From positions 1 to 21,665 of IMG/VR virus record IMGVR_UViG_3300044632_002476: a stretch of 21,665 nt of DNA, one strand, 5' to 3'. Positions 7,067 to 13,778 of this stretch are shown piece by piece (position 1 is the stretch's first letter; each line of letters begins with the position of its first letter). The DNA comes from a virus. Under the pieces are notes generated by a model, which was not told where the DNA came from, did not search any database, and was given only the letters and a program-made list of their open reading frames with translations. A program made the position numbers and the translations under genes.

Positions 7067-8122
7067 CTAGATAGGTCGCAATCCGGTGATTTCTTCCAGA
7101 AGCTTGATGTCACTCCTAGGCATGGTGGGCAGGATTTCTGCGATCTTCTCTGGATCCGCTGGATCAATTCCGCTGTCGCCAAAAGCTTCTTCGTACTTGT
7201 CCTTGCTGATCTTTGTGAGGTCTTCTAGCTTGTATTTGTCTCCATGCGCCTCTACGTAACTTAGGTCGCTTGCGACTTTTGTTACAGGTAGAGTAAAAAA
7301 CATGTCTACAGGGTCGCCCAGTATTTCAGCAGATGCTTTCTTGTCATAGAGCCCTTCCATGTTTTCAATATTAAAACAGGTCTCAGCGATCTTCATTACC
7401 TCACTAAGATCAGTCATATTGCTAAGATCGTTAGAAATAGACTCGTACACCTTCTTGTGTTCCTCTTTTGCAAGCTTTGTACTTCTGCGCCACAGCTCAT
7501 GAGTCAGGTTACCTAGATCTGGGTAATACAAGCCTGCATACTTTAAAAGCAGGTCAGGCATGTCATCAACACCTAAATCTGATGCCGCCTTGATAAAATT
7601 CTCGGCAGATTTAACCCTTACTTCAAAAGGAAAATTTTTAATATTTTTTACGAAATGTTCAGCTGAGTCGGTGAGGTCTGCTGCGGTCTTGACTGGAAAC
7701 AATTTAAATGTGTAGGACTCACCAGGAACAGGGACCTCCACCATATGCTTTTCTTCATACTCAGAGGCTACCTTCTCGTTCAACTCACGATTATAATTTT
7801 CAATATCTTCTGTAATACCTAAAACTTCCGCAGCTTCTTTGATTTTATTTTCCAATTGACTAACGTAATCTTCCCCGTATAACTTGGAGATACCGGCCCT
7901 TTTATTAATCAAATGAGCGTTACTCACATAAACCCTAGCAGGAGTATTGATAGGATAGATCATTCTGTCCTGGTCTGCAAAAGCTGTTTTAGGGAGCTGG
8001 CGAATCTCGTAAGAATCTTCCAACTCGGCTGTTTTGACATACTCGGGAATTTCCACGCCGTGGAGCATAGCGTAAAGCTGTTTCCCTGAATAGTCTGATT
8101 GTTGATCTAAAGCGATTTTCAT
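7067..8122 (-). CDS. Unknown acidic protein, possibly abundant structural protein
   Basis: The 351-aa protein begins MKIALDQQSDYSGKQLYAML and is rich in lysine, glutamate and aspartate. It has a probable coiled coil around residues 85-125 (LENKIKEAAEVLG, YNRELNEKVASEYEEKH) and recurring short (K/S)(T/V)A(A/S)(D/E)L-type strings. I recognise no domain. It is transcribed alone: a near-consensus promoter lies just upstream and a strong intrinsic terminator follows, which is typical of a highly expressed gene, so an abundant virion or scaffold-type protein is plausible. It ends in TAG. Its ATG has the only Shine-Dalgarno-like string in the window (AGGT, five bases before the start). It is divergent from the 424-aa gene, with 17 bases between start codons. 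Confidence 0.85.
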   Translation of the reverse strand: MKIALDQQSDYSGKQLYAMLHGVEIPEYVKTAELEDSYEIRQLPKTAFADQDRMIYPINTPARVYVSNAHLINKRAGISKLYGEDYVSQLENKIKEAAEVLGITEDIENYNRELNEKVASEYEEKHMVEVPVPGESYTFKLFPVKTAADLTDSAEHFVKNIKNFPFEVRVKSAENFIKAASDLGVDDMPDLLLKYAGLYYPDLGNLTHELWRRSTKLAKEEHKKVYESISNDLSNMTDLSEVMKIAETCFNIENMEGLYDKKASAEILGDPVDMFFTLPVTKVASDLSYVEAHGDKYKLEDLTKISKDKYEEAFGDSGIDPADPEKIAEILPTMPRSDIKLLEEITGLRPI

Positions 8123-8131
8123 AATTACCTA

Positions 8132-8159
8132 ATTATACTATGTTGTTAAACTCTTTCAA
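8132..8159 (-). promoter_or_regulatory. Near-consensus sigma70-type promoter of the 351-aa gene
   Basis: On the minus strand TTGAAA (8154-8159), a 16-base spacer and TATAAT (8132-8137) lie just before the ATG at 8122. The -35 matches 5 of 6 consensus bases and the -10 matches fully. The leader would be only a few bases long. The -35 lies inside the first codons of the divergent gene at 8140. That gene's own candidate promoter, TTGTTG (8099-8104) and CATAAT (8120-8125), lies inside the 351-aa gene and is weak. Confidence 0.6.
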
Positions 8160-9414
8160 TTCCAAAATAAACCTACCCAGCGTAGTGTCAAAGCTAGGTA
8201 TCAGTACGTCAGAATACGATTTCATTAGAGTACCTCTTTTTGGATGGTATGCAAGAGCTAAAGCAAACGATTTTGTTGGAAACATTTTTGATTTTTTTAC
8301 GATAGACGAATGGCCTAAACTCTACGGGAGAATCTGTAGAGACTTCTCTGATTGCTTTGATTTTAATTTACCTTATAGCGAATACGCTGAAAAGCAACTG
8401 TTTAAGAATCAAAGCAGGATCATGCAGTTTCAATCTCTGTGGGTAATGGCTGCGCAAGAAGCGCAAGCTGTAAGAGTTAGGCATTTTGATAAAGTGGTTT
8501 ATTTGACGGATCTACTGAATGACCTAGGTATGCCTGAATTGCTATCTAATAAGTTTGGTTATCTCACAGAAAAAATAATGAAGGCTTTTCCCAGGCTTGA
8601 GCTGGAGAGTAAGTTTAAATACAAAAAAACTGTTATAGTTCCGTCTTTTTGTTCTCCTAAGCATATCTGCTCTCTAGAGGTATCCAGACTTGCAGACATC
8701 AATAGCCGAGAGACTCTGTTTATTAACGGGGAGTATGGCTGGTACGGCTGTCAGGGTACACAGATAGTTAGAGATATCAATGAACTTAAAGTTAAAAAAG
8801 GTAATACTTGGAATTATAAAAATGACCTCTGGAATAATACACCCATAGCTGTTTCGGATATGGTGGGAACAGAGCAGCTCATTAAGCTATGGAGTGAAGC
8901 GTCGTATACCAAATTTACAGAAAACATTATGGACATCATAATGGGTAAACAGGGTACAGAAGATTTAAGAAACCATGTGGCAATGCTTAACTATACGCAA
9001 GTTCAGGAGCTCGAAAAAAACAGTGAGCAAAGTTTACTGCCCTTCTGGATGAAGAGCAGAGAACAGCAATTTAACGTACAAGGTAAAACTTATGTTAAGC
9101 GGGATAAAGCCTATTTTCTGATTAAAAAGAACGAAGAAGAGCAGCTCACTAATTTTACGCTAGATATTATCGAGATACGTAAAAAGGGGGAAGATGAGTT
9201 TGTGTGGTGCGGTATGATATACTTTGAAGAGCACGCTGTACCTTTTGAAATGGAAGATAAATACTTCATGTCTTGCCATCTGTTTACAAAAGGAATCAGA
9301 AAGATGTTTCTAGGCCTAGGATTAGGTATTCCTTTTATTAACGAAAAATATGTAAGGCAACTAATCACAATGATCCAGCTTACCTGCCATAATGTTAAAA
9401 TAGTGAATAGCTAA
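8140..9414 (+). CDS. Unknown 424-aa protein, possible degenerate primase relative
   Basis: I do not recognise this protein with certainty. Its N-terminal part (residues 25-55) holds DFIRVPLFGWYARAKANDF then VGNIFDFF, which recalls the end of a DnaG zinc-binding domain (F-G-x-G-x-x-G-D-x-F-D-F) but without the zinc cysteines. Later stretches, TVIVPSFCSPKHICSLEVSR and a region near TPIAVSDMVGTEQLIKLW, are spaced roughly like the core of a primase, yet no clear Toprim acidic pair is seen. The C-terminal third is mixed, with lysine- and glutamate-rich strands, and ends in VKIVNS. The start is the ATG at 8140, 17 bases from a divergent start, without a Shine-Dalgarno sequence. The gene is alone on its strand. 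The primase link is weak inference. Confidence 0.8.
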   Translation: MLLNSFNSKINLPSVVSKLGISTSEYDFIRVPLFGWYARAKANDFVGNIFDFFTIDEWPKLYGRICRDFSDCFDFNLPYSEYAEKQLFKNQSRIMQFQSLWVMAAQEAQAVRVRHFDKVVYLTDLLNDLGMPELLSNKFGYLTEKIMKAFPRLELESKFKYKKTVIVPSFCSPKHICSLEVSRLADINSRETLFINGEYGWYGCQGTQIVRDINELKVKKGNTWNYKNDLWNNTPIAVSDMVGTEQLIKLWSEASYTKFTENIMDIIMGKQGTEDLRNHVAMLNYTQVQELEKNSEQSLLPFWMKSREQQFNVQGKTYVKRDKAYFLIKKNEEEQLTNFTLDIIEIRKKGEDEFVWCGMIYFEEHAVPFEMEDKYFMSCHLFTKGIRKMFLGLGLGIPFINEKYVRQLITMIQLTCHNVKIVNS

Positions 9415-9434
9415 AAGAAACCGGGTTTTTTAAA

Positions 9435-9468
9435 CTTTCTCCTGCAGTGCGCAACTAGCAGGAGAAAG
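9435..9468. repeat. Perfect 11-bp inverted repeat after the 424-aa gene
   Basis: CTTTCTCCTGC (9435-9445) and GCAGGAGAAAG (9458-9468) are perfect reverse complements around a 12-base loop that contains TGCGCA. No T-tract follows on either strand, so it is not a standard intrinsic terminator. It may be a 3' mRNA stabiliser, a protein-binding site or a processing hairpin. Confidence 0.7.
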
Positions 9469-9488
9469 ATCTCTCAATATATTATAAC

Positions 9489-9619
9489 AAAAAAACTGCT
9501 TCGTGGTTAGGCCAACTGCTGCAGTATACAGTTCAAAAAGGGCGCAAGCAGCGCCTGACCGAGGTACTCACGACTTCCCTTTTCTGAGTGCCCAAAGCCC
9601 AATTACTCAGAAATTTTTT
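9489..9619 (+). ncRNA. Candidate small structured RNA
   Basis: The gene-free interval holds several stems: TCGTG (9501-9505) with CACGA (9569-9573), GTTAGGC (9506-9512) with GCCTGAC (9553-9559), AACTG (9514-9518) with CAGTT (9529-9533), and GGCGC (9541-9545) with GCGCC (9551-9555). The second and fourth stems share bases, so they would be alternative folds. An intrinsic terminator closes the interval. TATAAC at 9483-9488 could be a -10, without a good -35. It is not a tRNA: no cloverleaf or T-arm fits. The region could also be a 3' UTR of the 424-aa gene. No known RNA family is recognised. Confidence 0.35.
9581..9619 (+). terminator. Intrinsic terminator on the plus strand
   Basis: TTTCTGAGT (9581-9589) pairs perfectly with ACTCAGAAA (9605-9613) around a 15-base loop and is followed by six T (9614-9619). 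It ends plus-strand transcription from the 424-aa gene or from the candidate RNA. Its 3' arm lies inside the last codons of the convergent 77-aa gene. Confidence 0.7.
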
Positions 9620-9836
9620 GCTCTGGATGCGCTTTACCAAGAATTATGCCATCTGTGGCTATGTCATCCAGACTTCTCAGACACCAGGTGCCTGTAGAAA
9701 CACTGTATTGCGCATGCTTTGCTTTTACTAATTCACTTCTCCATCTACTGTTTGCTGCTTGTGCGCCCACAATCACGCCAATAAGTAACAATAGTATACC
9801 TACCAGCAAAGTATTTATAAATTTTATGTTTTGCAT
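9603..9836 (-). CDS. Small single-pass membrane protein
   Basis: The 77-aa protein has a short N-terminal MQNIKF, one strong membrane helix at about residues 7-28 (INTLLVGILLLLIGVIVGAQ) and a soluble tail with HAQYSVSTGTWCLRSLDDIA. Small phage proteins with one N-terminal helix and an A-x-Y-x-x-x-T-G-x-W/F type tail are common and usually of unknown function. An i-spanin or other lysis role is possible but not shown. There is no lipobox. The start overlaps the end of the 55-aa gene by 13 bases, suggesting coupling. The end overlaps a plus-strand terminator. Confidence 0.7.
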   Translation of the reverse strand: MQNIKFINTLLVGILLLLIGVIVGAQAANSRWRSELVKAKHAQYSVSTGTWCLRSLDDIATDGIILGKAHPEQKISE

Positions 9837-9991
9837 ACAGGGTGCAAGTTTTGTGCTTGGTTAAGCCTTAATTGAGTTAACTTGTTTTTCTTTAAAAGAA
9901 GCAGCTTATCTAGCTCTTCTTTCAATTGCTCTAGCTGAGAAACCGTTAAGTCTTCCAGCATATCTAACAATCTAGCTTCTGTTGTTTTCAT
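9824..9991 (-). CDS. Small 55-aa coiled-coil-like protein
   Basis: Reading from ATG at 9991 gives 55 codons and TAA at 9824-9826. The sequence starts MKTTEARLLDMLEDLTVSQL and continues with a leucine- and lysine-rich heptad-like helix (LEQLKEELDKLLLLKKNKL), then a polar tail ending VCKT. A coiled coil is very likely; the function is unknown. The stop lies 13 bases into the membrane-protein gene, so the two form a small operon. Together they could make a membrane-anchored complex, but that is speculation. A TATAAT with an extended -10 lies about 45 bases upstream. Confidence 0.55.
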   Translation of the reverse strand: MKTTEARLLDMLEDLTVSQLEQLKEELDKLLLLKKNKLTQLRLNQAQNLHPVCKT

Positions 9992-10033
9992 GTATAATAG
10001 GCTAAAAAAGGCTAAATGCCTCTACAGCAATAT

Positions 10034-10042
10034 ATTATACCA
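10034..10042 (-). promoter_or_regulatory. Extended -10 promoter for the two small genes
   Basis: On the minus strand TGGTATAAT combines a full TATAAT (10034-10039) with the TGn extension. The -35 is weak (GACACA with a 17-base spacer). A transcript starting near 10027 would pass AGGC-ATTTA-GCCT followed by five T (10004-10021), a 4-bp hairpin that may be a weak attenuator. Confidence 0.45.
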
Positions 10043-10061
10043 TAAAATACGCAAAATGTGT

Positions 10062-10652
10062 CTATCCTGGTGAATAGAACGTGTCTGACTGATGTGGGCT
10101 TTTACCTACAGTATTTACGCTATTAGGCCATGTTGACTCTACCGCGCCTCTAGTTACTGTAGTGCTGTTGGCCTTTCTGCTCTCTGGTGCAGGAGAATGA
10201 TTACTATATTCTAAATTAAACACGGTTTGAGCCAATACAAATTTCCTATCGTAAGCCCCTTGTCCTGTACCTATACGCTCTGTAATAAGGATGTCTATAA
10301 AATAGGAACCCGCTAATAACGGTTCTGTGATTACGCTAGGTATCCATAGCTCATAAAAGCCTGATAAACTAGGAGTAGGTGTAAGCCCTGCATTTACTTT
10401 ACCTTCCCAAACCACTGTGGCCGCTCTAGGACTGGTTTTCACAATAGCTGAAATATCGTAGTCTACGTGAGTTACAGGGGATCCAGCCTGTTCTAAATAC
10501 AGGGCATAAACTATATCTTCTCCCTGATAGTACACATCAGGGTTAGGTTGCCCTTCTTCAAACAAGGGTACGCCAGGAAGCCCCGCATAAACTGTTTTAT
10601 CAGTTATAGGATATCTAGTTTCTCTTCCTCTTGTTTTTATGTACGTAGACAT
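10062..10652 (-). CDS. Virion protein with Ig-like N-terminal domain
   Basis: The 196-aa protein has a beta-rich core from about residue 36 to 150: DVYYQGEDIVYALYLEQAGS, then DYDISAIVKTSP, VWEGKVNAGL, GFYELWIPS, AGSYFIDILITERIG and FVLAQTVFNLEYS. The order resembles Ig-like beta-sandwich domains of phage baseplate or fibre proteins, such as the N-terminal part of BppU-type proteins. The last 40 residues are polar and look flexible. It is the last gene of the tail operon, one base after the 110-aa gene, and ends in TAG. I infer a minor tail or fibre-associated role; no exact family is recognised. Confidence 0.75.
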   Translation of the reverse strand: MSTYIKTRGRETRYPITDKTVYAGLPGVPLFEEGQPNPDVYYQGEDIVYALYLEQAGSPVTHVDYDISAIVKTSPRAATVVWEGKVNAGLTPTPSLSGFYELWIPSVITEPLLAGSYFIDILITERIGTGQGAYDRKFVLAQTVFNLEYSNHSPAPESRKANSTTVTRGAVESTWPNSVNTVGKSPHQSDTFYSPG

Positions 10653-10653
10653 T

Positions 10654-10986
10654 TTAAACGCAAACCAAACTCAATTTTCCGTTTGGTCCTCCTTCTCTTT
10701 TATAATAACATAGTTCATTTAAATCTAAAACATTTTTAATTGTATTAAAATCTGAAGAAGTTAATGAGGATAACGCGCTTTCTGCAACTTGTTTATTTAC
10801 ATCTGGAGTTGTAAAGTTTTGTTTGCCTCCGCAATTGCAGGATTTTTTAGGTGCGGTGCTCAGTGGTGCGGAAATTAGCCCTCCCAATCTTGGAAAATTT
10901 TGAGCTAGTTTTTCATTATTTTTAACCAAAGTAATCAATTGATTTACACTGGTTAACACGAGTCTTTTTGGTTTTTTTTGTTCCAT
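10654..10986 (-). CDS. Small CxC protein in the tail operon
   Basis: The 110-aa protein has a basic N-terminus (MEQKKPKRLVLTSVNQLITL), a central KKSCNCGGKQNF with Cys50 and Cys52, a helix around SALSSLTSSDFNTIKNVLDL and a C-terminal ELCYYKREGGPNGK followed by a final cysteine. The four cysteines could bind a metal or form disulfides. I do not recognise the family. It lies 5 bases after the 335-aa gene and 1 base before the Ig-like protein, so it is part of the virion operon and may be a small tail or chaperone component. Confidence 0.7.
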   Translation of the reverse strand: MEQKKPKRLVLTSVNQLITLVKNNEKLAQNFPRLGGLISAPLSTAPKKSCNCGGKQNFTTPDVNKQVAESALSSLTSSDFNTIKNVLDLNELCYYKREGGPNGKLSLVCV

Positions 10987-10991
10987 ATAGT

Positions 10992-11999
10992 TTATATTGC
11001 AGGAGTTAAATTAACTGGCGCACATATGTCCGTTTTTTGAAAGTCTAACCCAACAAATAAAGTATTAGGATTTGAGGGTTCTGTCAAGGAATCTTCAAAA
11101 GTAGAGTCGATTGTTTCTCCAGAGGAAATAATGATACTGTTTCCTGGAAGTAGCCTGAAATTGCCTCGATCGTCTGGCGGAATGCCATTAATGTACGACA
11201 CCAACTCGTCGCAGTTTAGGTATATCGGATCTAGGAACCTTGTTTCACAGTTCATCATTAAACCGTAGGCTGCACCAACTTCAAGGTCAATAAGCTCATT
11301 ATTGATATTGACTCTAAAATTAAATCCTTCTAGAAGCTGGACGTCTCCGTCCAGCTTTGTGGGTTCGTTTATTCCAGTTTGCTGTTGCAGTGGGTCATAT
11401 ACACTCACAAGAGGCAATACTGGTGTATAAGAATTATCTACTGTTTTTTTCTCTGGTGCAGTGCGCAAGCTATTAACCCCAAGCCACGCATCATTAAACT
11501 GTATGCAGGCTGATGGCTCAATAGGTATACCTATGCTGATTCCCGCACCGGCGCCAAGTCTGCTGCAGCCGTTTAACTCCCTTGGGTACATGATGTCAGC
11601 GTATTCTTTAACACCTTTACCAAAAACACCCAAATGCCCTTCTGGAGTTCTTATATATGTGGGGTAGCTGCGTGTTCTTGCCTGCGGAATTGAAAAAATT
11701 ACAAGATCTCTTACACCTTGGCCGTACTGATATTCTGAAATATACACCTCGACAGTATCTAGATTTAAATCTGAACTTGAGCCCTCAGGATACCTTTTAT
11801 AGCATAGCCCTGAAAAAAGAATATCTGTGTCAGTCAATGACGAATCAACCAGCTTAAGCTGCAAATCAAGCAGCAAGTTGTCCGGTATCAAATAAGTTAT
11901 ATCTGCTGTAGGTCCAATTATTACACGCCTGTCAGCAGAGTCTAGTAGCGGATAAGCTCTGACCTCATTTTCGTTTAACCAATCAATTACCTGTTCCAT
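10992..11999 (-). CDS. Tail structural protein with N-x-N-x4-YPL start
   Basis: The 335-aa protein opens with LNENEVRAYPL (N9, N11, Y16, P17), the element shared with the next two genes. It then has an IPDNLLLDLQLKL strand region, a glycine-rich middle (GAGAGISIGIPI, about 150-159) and a C-terminal SYINGIPPDDRGNFRLLPG (268-286). The latter matches an ING-x-x-P-D-x-x-G-N-x-x-(I/L) pattern seen in many phage tail and baseplate proteins. A beta-rich fibre or baseplate subunit is likely. The gene lies 3 bases after the 237-aa gene in the same operon. No catalytic motif is seen, and the exact place in the virion is not known. Confidence 0.78.
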   Translation of the reverse strand: MEQVIDWLNENEVRAYPLLDSADRRVIIGPTADITYLIPDNLLLDLQLKLVDSSLTDTDILFSGLCYKRYPEGSSSDLNLDTVEVYISEYQYGQGVRDLVIFSIPQARTRSYPTYIRTPEGHLGVFGKGVKEYADIMYPRELNGCSRLGAGAGISIGIPIEPSACIQFNDAWLGVNSLRTAPEKKTVDNSYTPVLPLVSVYDPLQQQTGINEPTKLDGDVQLLEGFNFRVNINNELIDLEVGAAYGLMMNCETRFLDPIYLNCDELVSYINGIPPDDRGNFRLLPGNSIIISSGETIDSTFEDSLTEPSNPNTLFVGLDFQKTDICAPVNLTPAI

Positions 12000-12002
12000 A
12001 AA

Positions 12003-12716
12003 TTAAGATGCTAGGGTTGGTAGTGTGAACGCGCTTGTTCCTCCTGCCACAAGATCAATCGTAAGGTACGACCCTGTGGGTGACGTTATCTTTATGACAT
12101 CGTTGGACACAAGATTGATATTGTTATTCACAGGCTTTACAAGATTAATCTGTCTCAACCCTTCAGCTATCCCTGGTTTTACTGCGTGTCCTCCTACAGC
12201 ATTAAATGTAATACTGTTAAGCTCAGTTGAAGTATTATAGAATATGGTCTCGTCAACATCAGTTCTACCTAAAAGCACATCACCGTAACTGCCATCAAAA
12301 AGGTAAACGGCATCCTTTAAAGGTATACTCCTAACCGTGTCTTGTAAAAATTTTATGTCGTAAATTATTTTTCTTCCTACATACGAGCTCCATAATACCC
12401 CTGCACCAGGGCCTATAGTTAAACTACCCATGTGTCTATCTCCTGAATTGTTGTACATTCTCACATATCTTCCAGCATCGCCTGCATCATAAGTACTTTT
12501 TAAAAAAACAATATTGTCATTTGCACCATAATCAAAAGTTATGCTGAATATGATTTTATCATTTTCAACAAGAATGTAATTTAATGTTGGTATAAAGTTG
12601 TCGAACTGTACAAACTTTGCATCAACTATGAAATCTTGAACTTCTTGGTCCAGCGTAAATGGATAGCTAGACAGCGCGTTTTCATTCTGCCAATTTAATG
12701 TGTTATATATTGCCAT
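12003..12716 (-). CDS. Tail structural protein with N-x-N-x4-YPF start
   Basis: The 237-aa protein opens with LNWQNENALSSYPF (N11, N13, Y18, P19) and then DFIVDAKFVQFDNFIPTLNY, aligning with the start of the 335-aa and 343-aa neighbours. The rest is beta-rich with alternating hydrophobic residues, including IIFSITFDYG, GSLTIGPGAG and IKITSPTGSYLTIDL near the C-terminus. No enzyme motif is present. It is the shortest of the three relatives and lacks the ING-P element of the others. Gaps to its neighbours are 3 and 5 bases. It is probably a minor tail, fibre or baseplate subunit; paralogy with its neighbours rests on the N-terminal motif only. Confidence 0.78.
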   Translation of the reverse strand: MAIYNTLNWQNENALSSYPFTLDQEVQDFIVDAKFVQFDNFIPTLNYILVENDKIIFSITFDYGANDNIVFLKSTYDAGDAGRYVRMYNNSGDRHMGSLTIGPGAGVLWSSYVGRKIIYDIKFLQDTVRSIPLKDAVYLFDGSYGDVLLGRTDVDETIFYNTSTELNSITFNAVGGHAVKPGIAEGLRQINLVKPVNNNINLVSNDVIKITSPTGSYLTIDLVAGGTSAFTLPTLAS

Positions 12717-12721
12717 AAGAT

Positions 12722-13753
12722 TTAAGTCGGGCTACTCCAATTTTCGTAATAAGATTCTTTAACAAATTGTGGCCAAAAATAATACTCAGGTAGCGTTGTG
12801 TTATTAAAATTACTGGCGCTTCGTTGTGGTCTTTCTGTACTGCATTCTCCTACTTCGAGTACAGGTAATTCTGGTTTTGAATAATATTTATCTTTAAACT
12901 CTATTGCTGGTAATGTAAAACCGCAGACATTCACAGGAGGAAGAACTTTGTGCTTTAAAGTGCATAATGCGTCAATATTTAAATCCCCTGTATCTACACC
13001 TATTGTACCAGGCTCTGTTGTATTTTCAAGAATTCCAGGTATCCCATAAAACACAATAGGTTTAATTCCTGCAATATATATGTTCCAATCATTAATTGGT
13101 GAAGCTCCTCCAGGAGAAGACGGGAATACACCATTAATATTTTTAATTATAGGTGTAGGGCAGTTGTTTAAATATATTGATTGATCTGCAGGATTAAATA
13201 GTCTTTCTGGATAGGTGGCTTGAAATTTTGCATGTTTGTTTGAAGAGCTTGAAGTTTTTGTTAGATTTGTTAATACTCCAAAATTTACATATCCTCTAAG
13301 TTCTGAGTATTTTTTATCTACAATACTTGTTACCTTGGGTGGAGTGTAACAAAAAATTGTAGACTCTTCAAACTCGCTGTTTTCTGGCAAAAAAACCAGC
13401 GCTCTATCAATGTTTGATACTGTCTCTAAATTTCCTATCGTGATGCTGCCGCTTACATTTCTAACAAAAGGAGTAAGTGTCAGTGTGGTGTCTTCTGAAA
13501 GCACCTCACCAATAAAACAACCTAACACAAGCTCGTCCAGCAAAGAGGCTATAGTTATCCTTAAAACAGAATCTTTGTAGTGAATCTGCTTAATGTATAT
13601 TCTGTGCCTACCATATAAAGTAGTTATAGACGCGTTGACAATCAGACTATCTCCCACCACGAACCCTGCAGTTGATTTTAAATTGGCTGTCTGCTTTAAA
13701 GGGTATTTTCTATATTTATTTTTGTTGTTAAATGATAAGGAAAGTATGCTCAT
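12722..13753 (-). CDS. Tail structural protein with N-x-N-x4-YPL start
   Basis: The 343-aa protein opens with LSFNNKNKYRKYPL (N10, N12, Y17, P18), then beta-rich sequence (GDSLIVNASITTLYG, IYIKQIHY, VLRITIASLLDEL), a serine-rich stretch near 168-172 and NINGVFPSSPGG followed by DWNIYIAG (205-229), similar to the ING-x-x-P element of the 335-aa protein. It ends with an aromatic-rich tail (YYFWPQFVKESYYENW). It directly follows the giant FN3 protein (25 bases), so it is a candidate partner that anchors or caps that fibre, which is an inference. Its start is preceded by AAAGTAAAATTAT, without a clear Shine-Dalgarno sequence. Confidence 0.78.
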   Translation of the reverse strand: MSILSLSFNNKNKYRKYPLKQTANLKSTAGFVVGDSLIVNASITTLYGRHRIYIKQIHYKDSVLRITIASLLDELVLGCFIGEVLSEDTTLTLTPFVRNVSGSITIGNLETVSNIDRALVFLPENSEFEESTIFCYTPPKVTSIVDKKYSELRGYVNFGVLTNLTKTSSSSNKHAKFQATYPERLFNPADQSIYLNNCPTPIIKNINGVFPSSPGGASPINDWNIYIAGIKPIVFYGIPGILENTTEPGTIGVDTGDLNIDALCTLKHKVLPPVNVCGFTLPAIEFKDKYYSKPELPVLEVGECSTERPQRSASNFNNTTLPEYYFWPQFVKESYYENWSSPT

Positions 13754-13778
13754 ATAATTTTACTTTAAATCTAACTAA

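Noticed and set aside
6931-7182. 83-aa minus-strand frame across the terminator
   Set aside because: It spans the terminator hairpin and overlaps the ends of two better genes in another frame.
9435-9468. Reading the 11-bp inverted repeat as an intrinsic terminator
   Set aside because: Neither side has a T-tract directly after the stem; it is kept as a hairpin of unknown role.
9495-9575. Possible tRNA in the structured interval
   Set aside because: No acceptor stem with T-arm consensus and no 7-base anticodon loop on a 5-bp stem can be drawn on either strand.
9503-9697. 64-aa plus-strand frame starting GTG
   Set aside because: It runs through the stems and terminator and into the antisense of the membrane-protein gene; the composition does not look protein-like.
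10004-10021. Terminator of the tail operon
   Set aside because: The stem is only 4 bp (AGGC/GCCT) and lies downstream of a good -10 element, so it is at most a weak attenuator.
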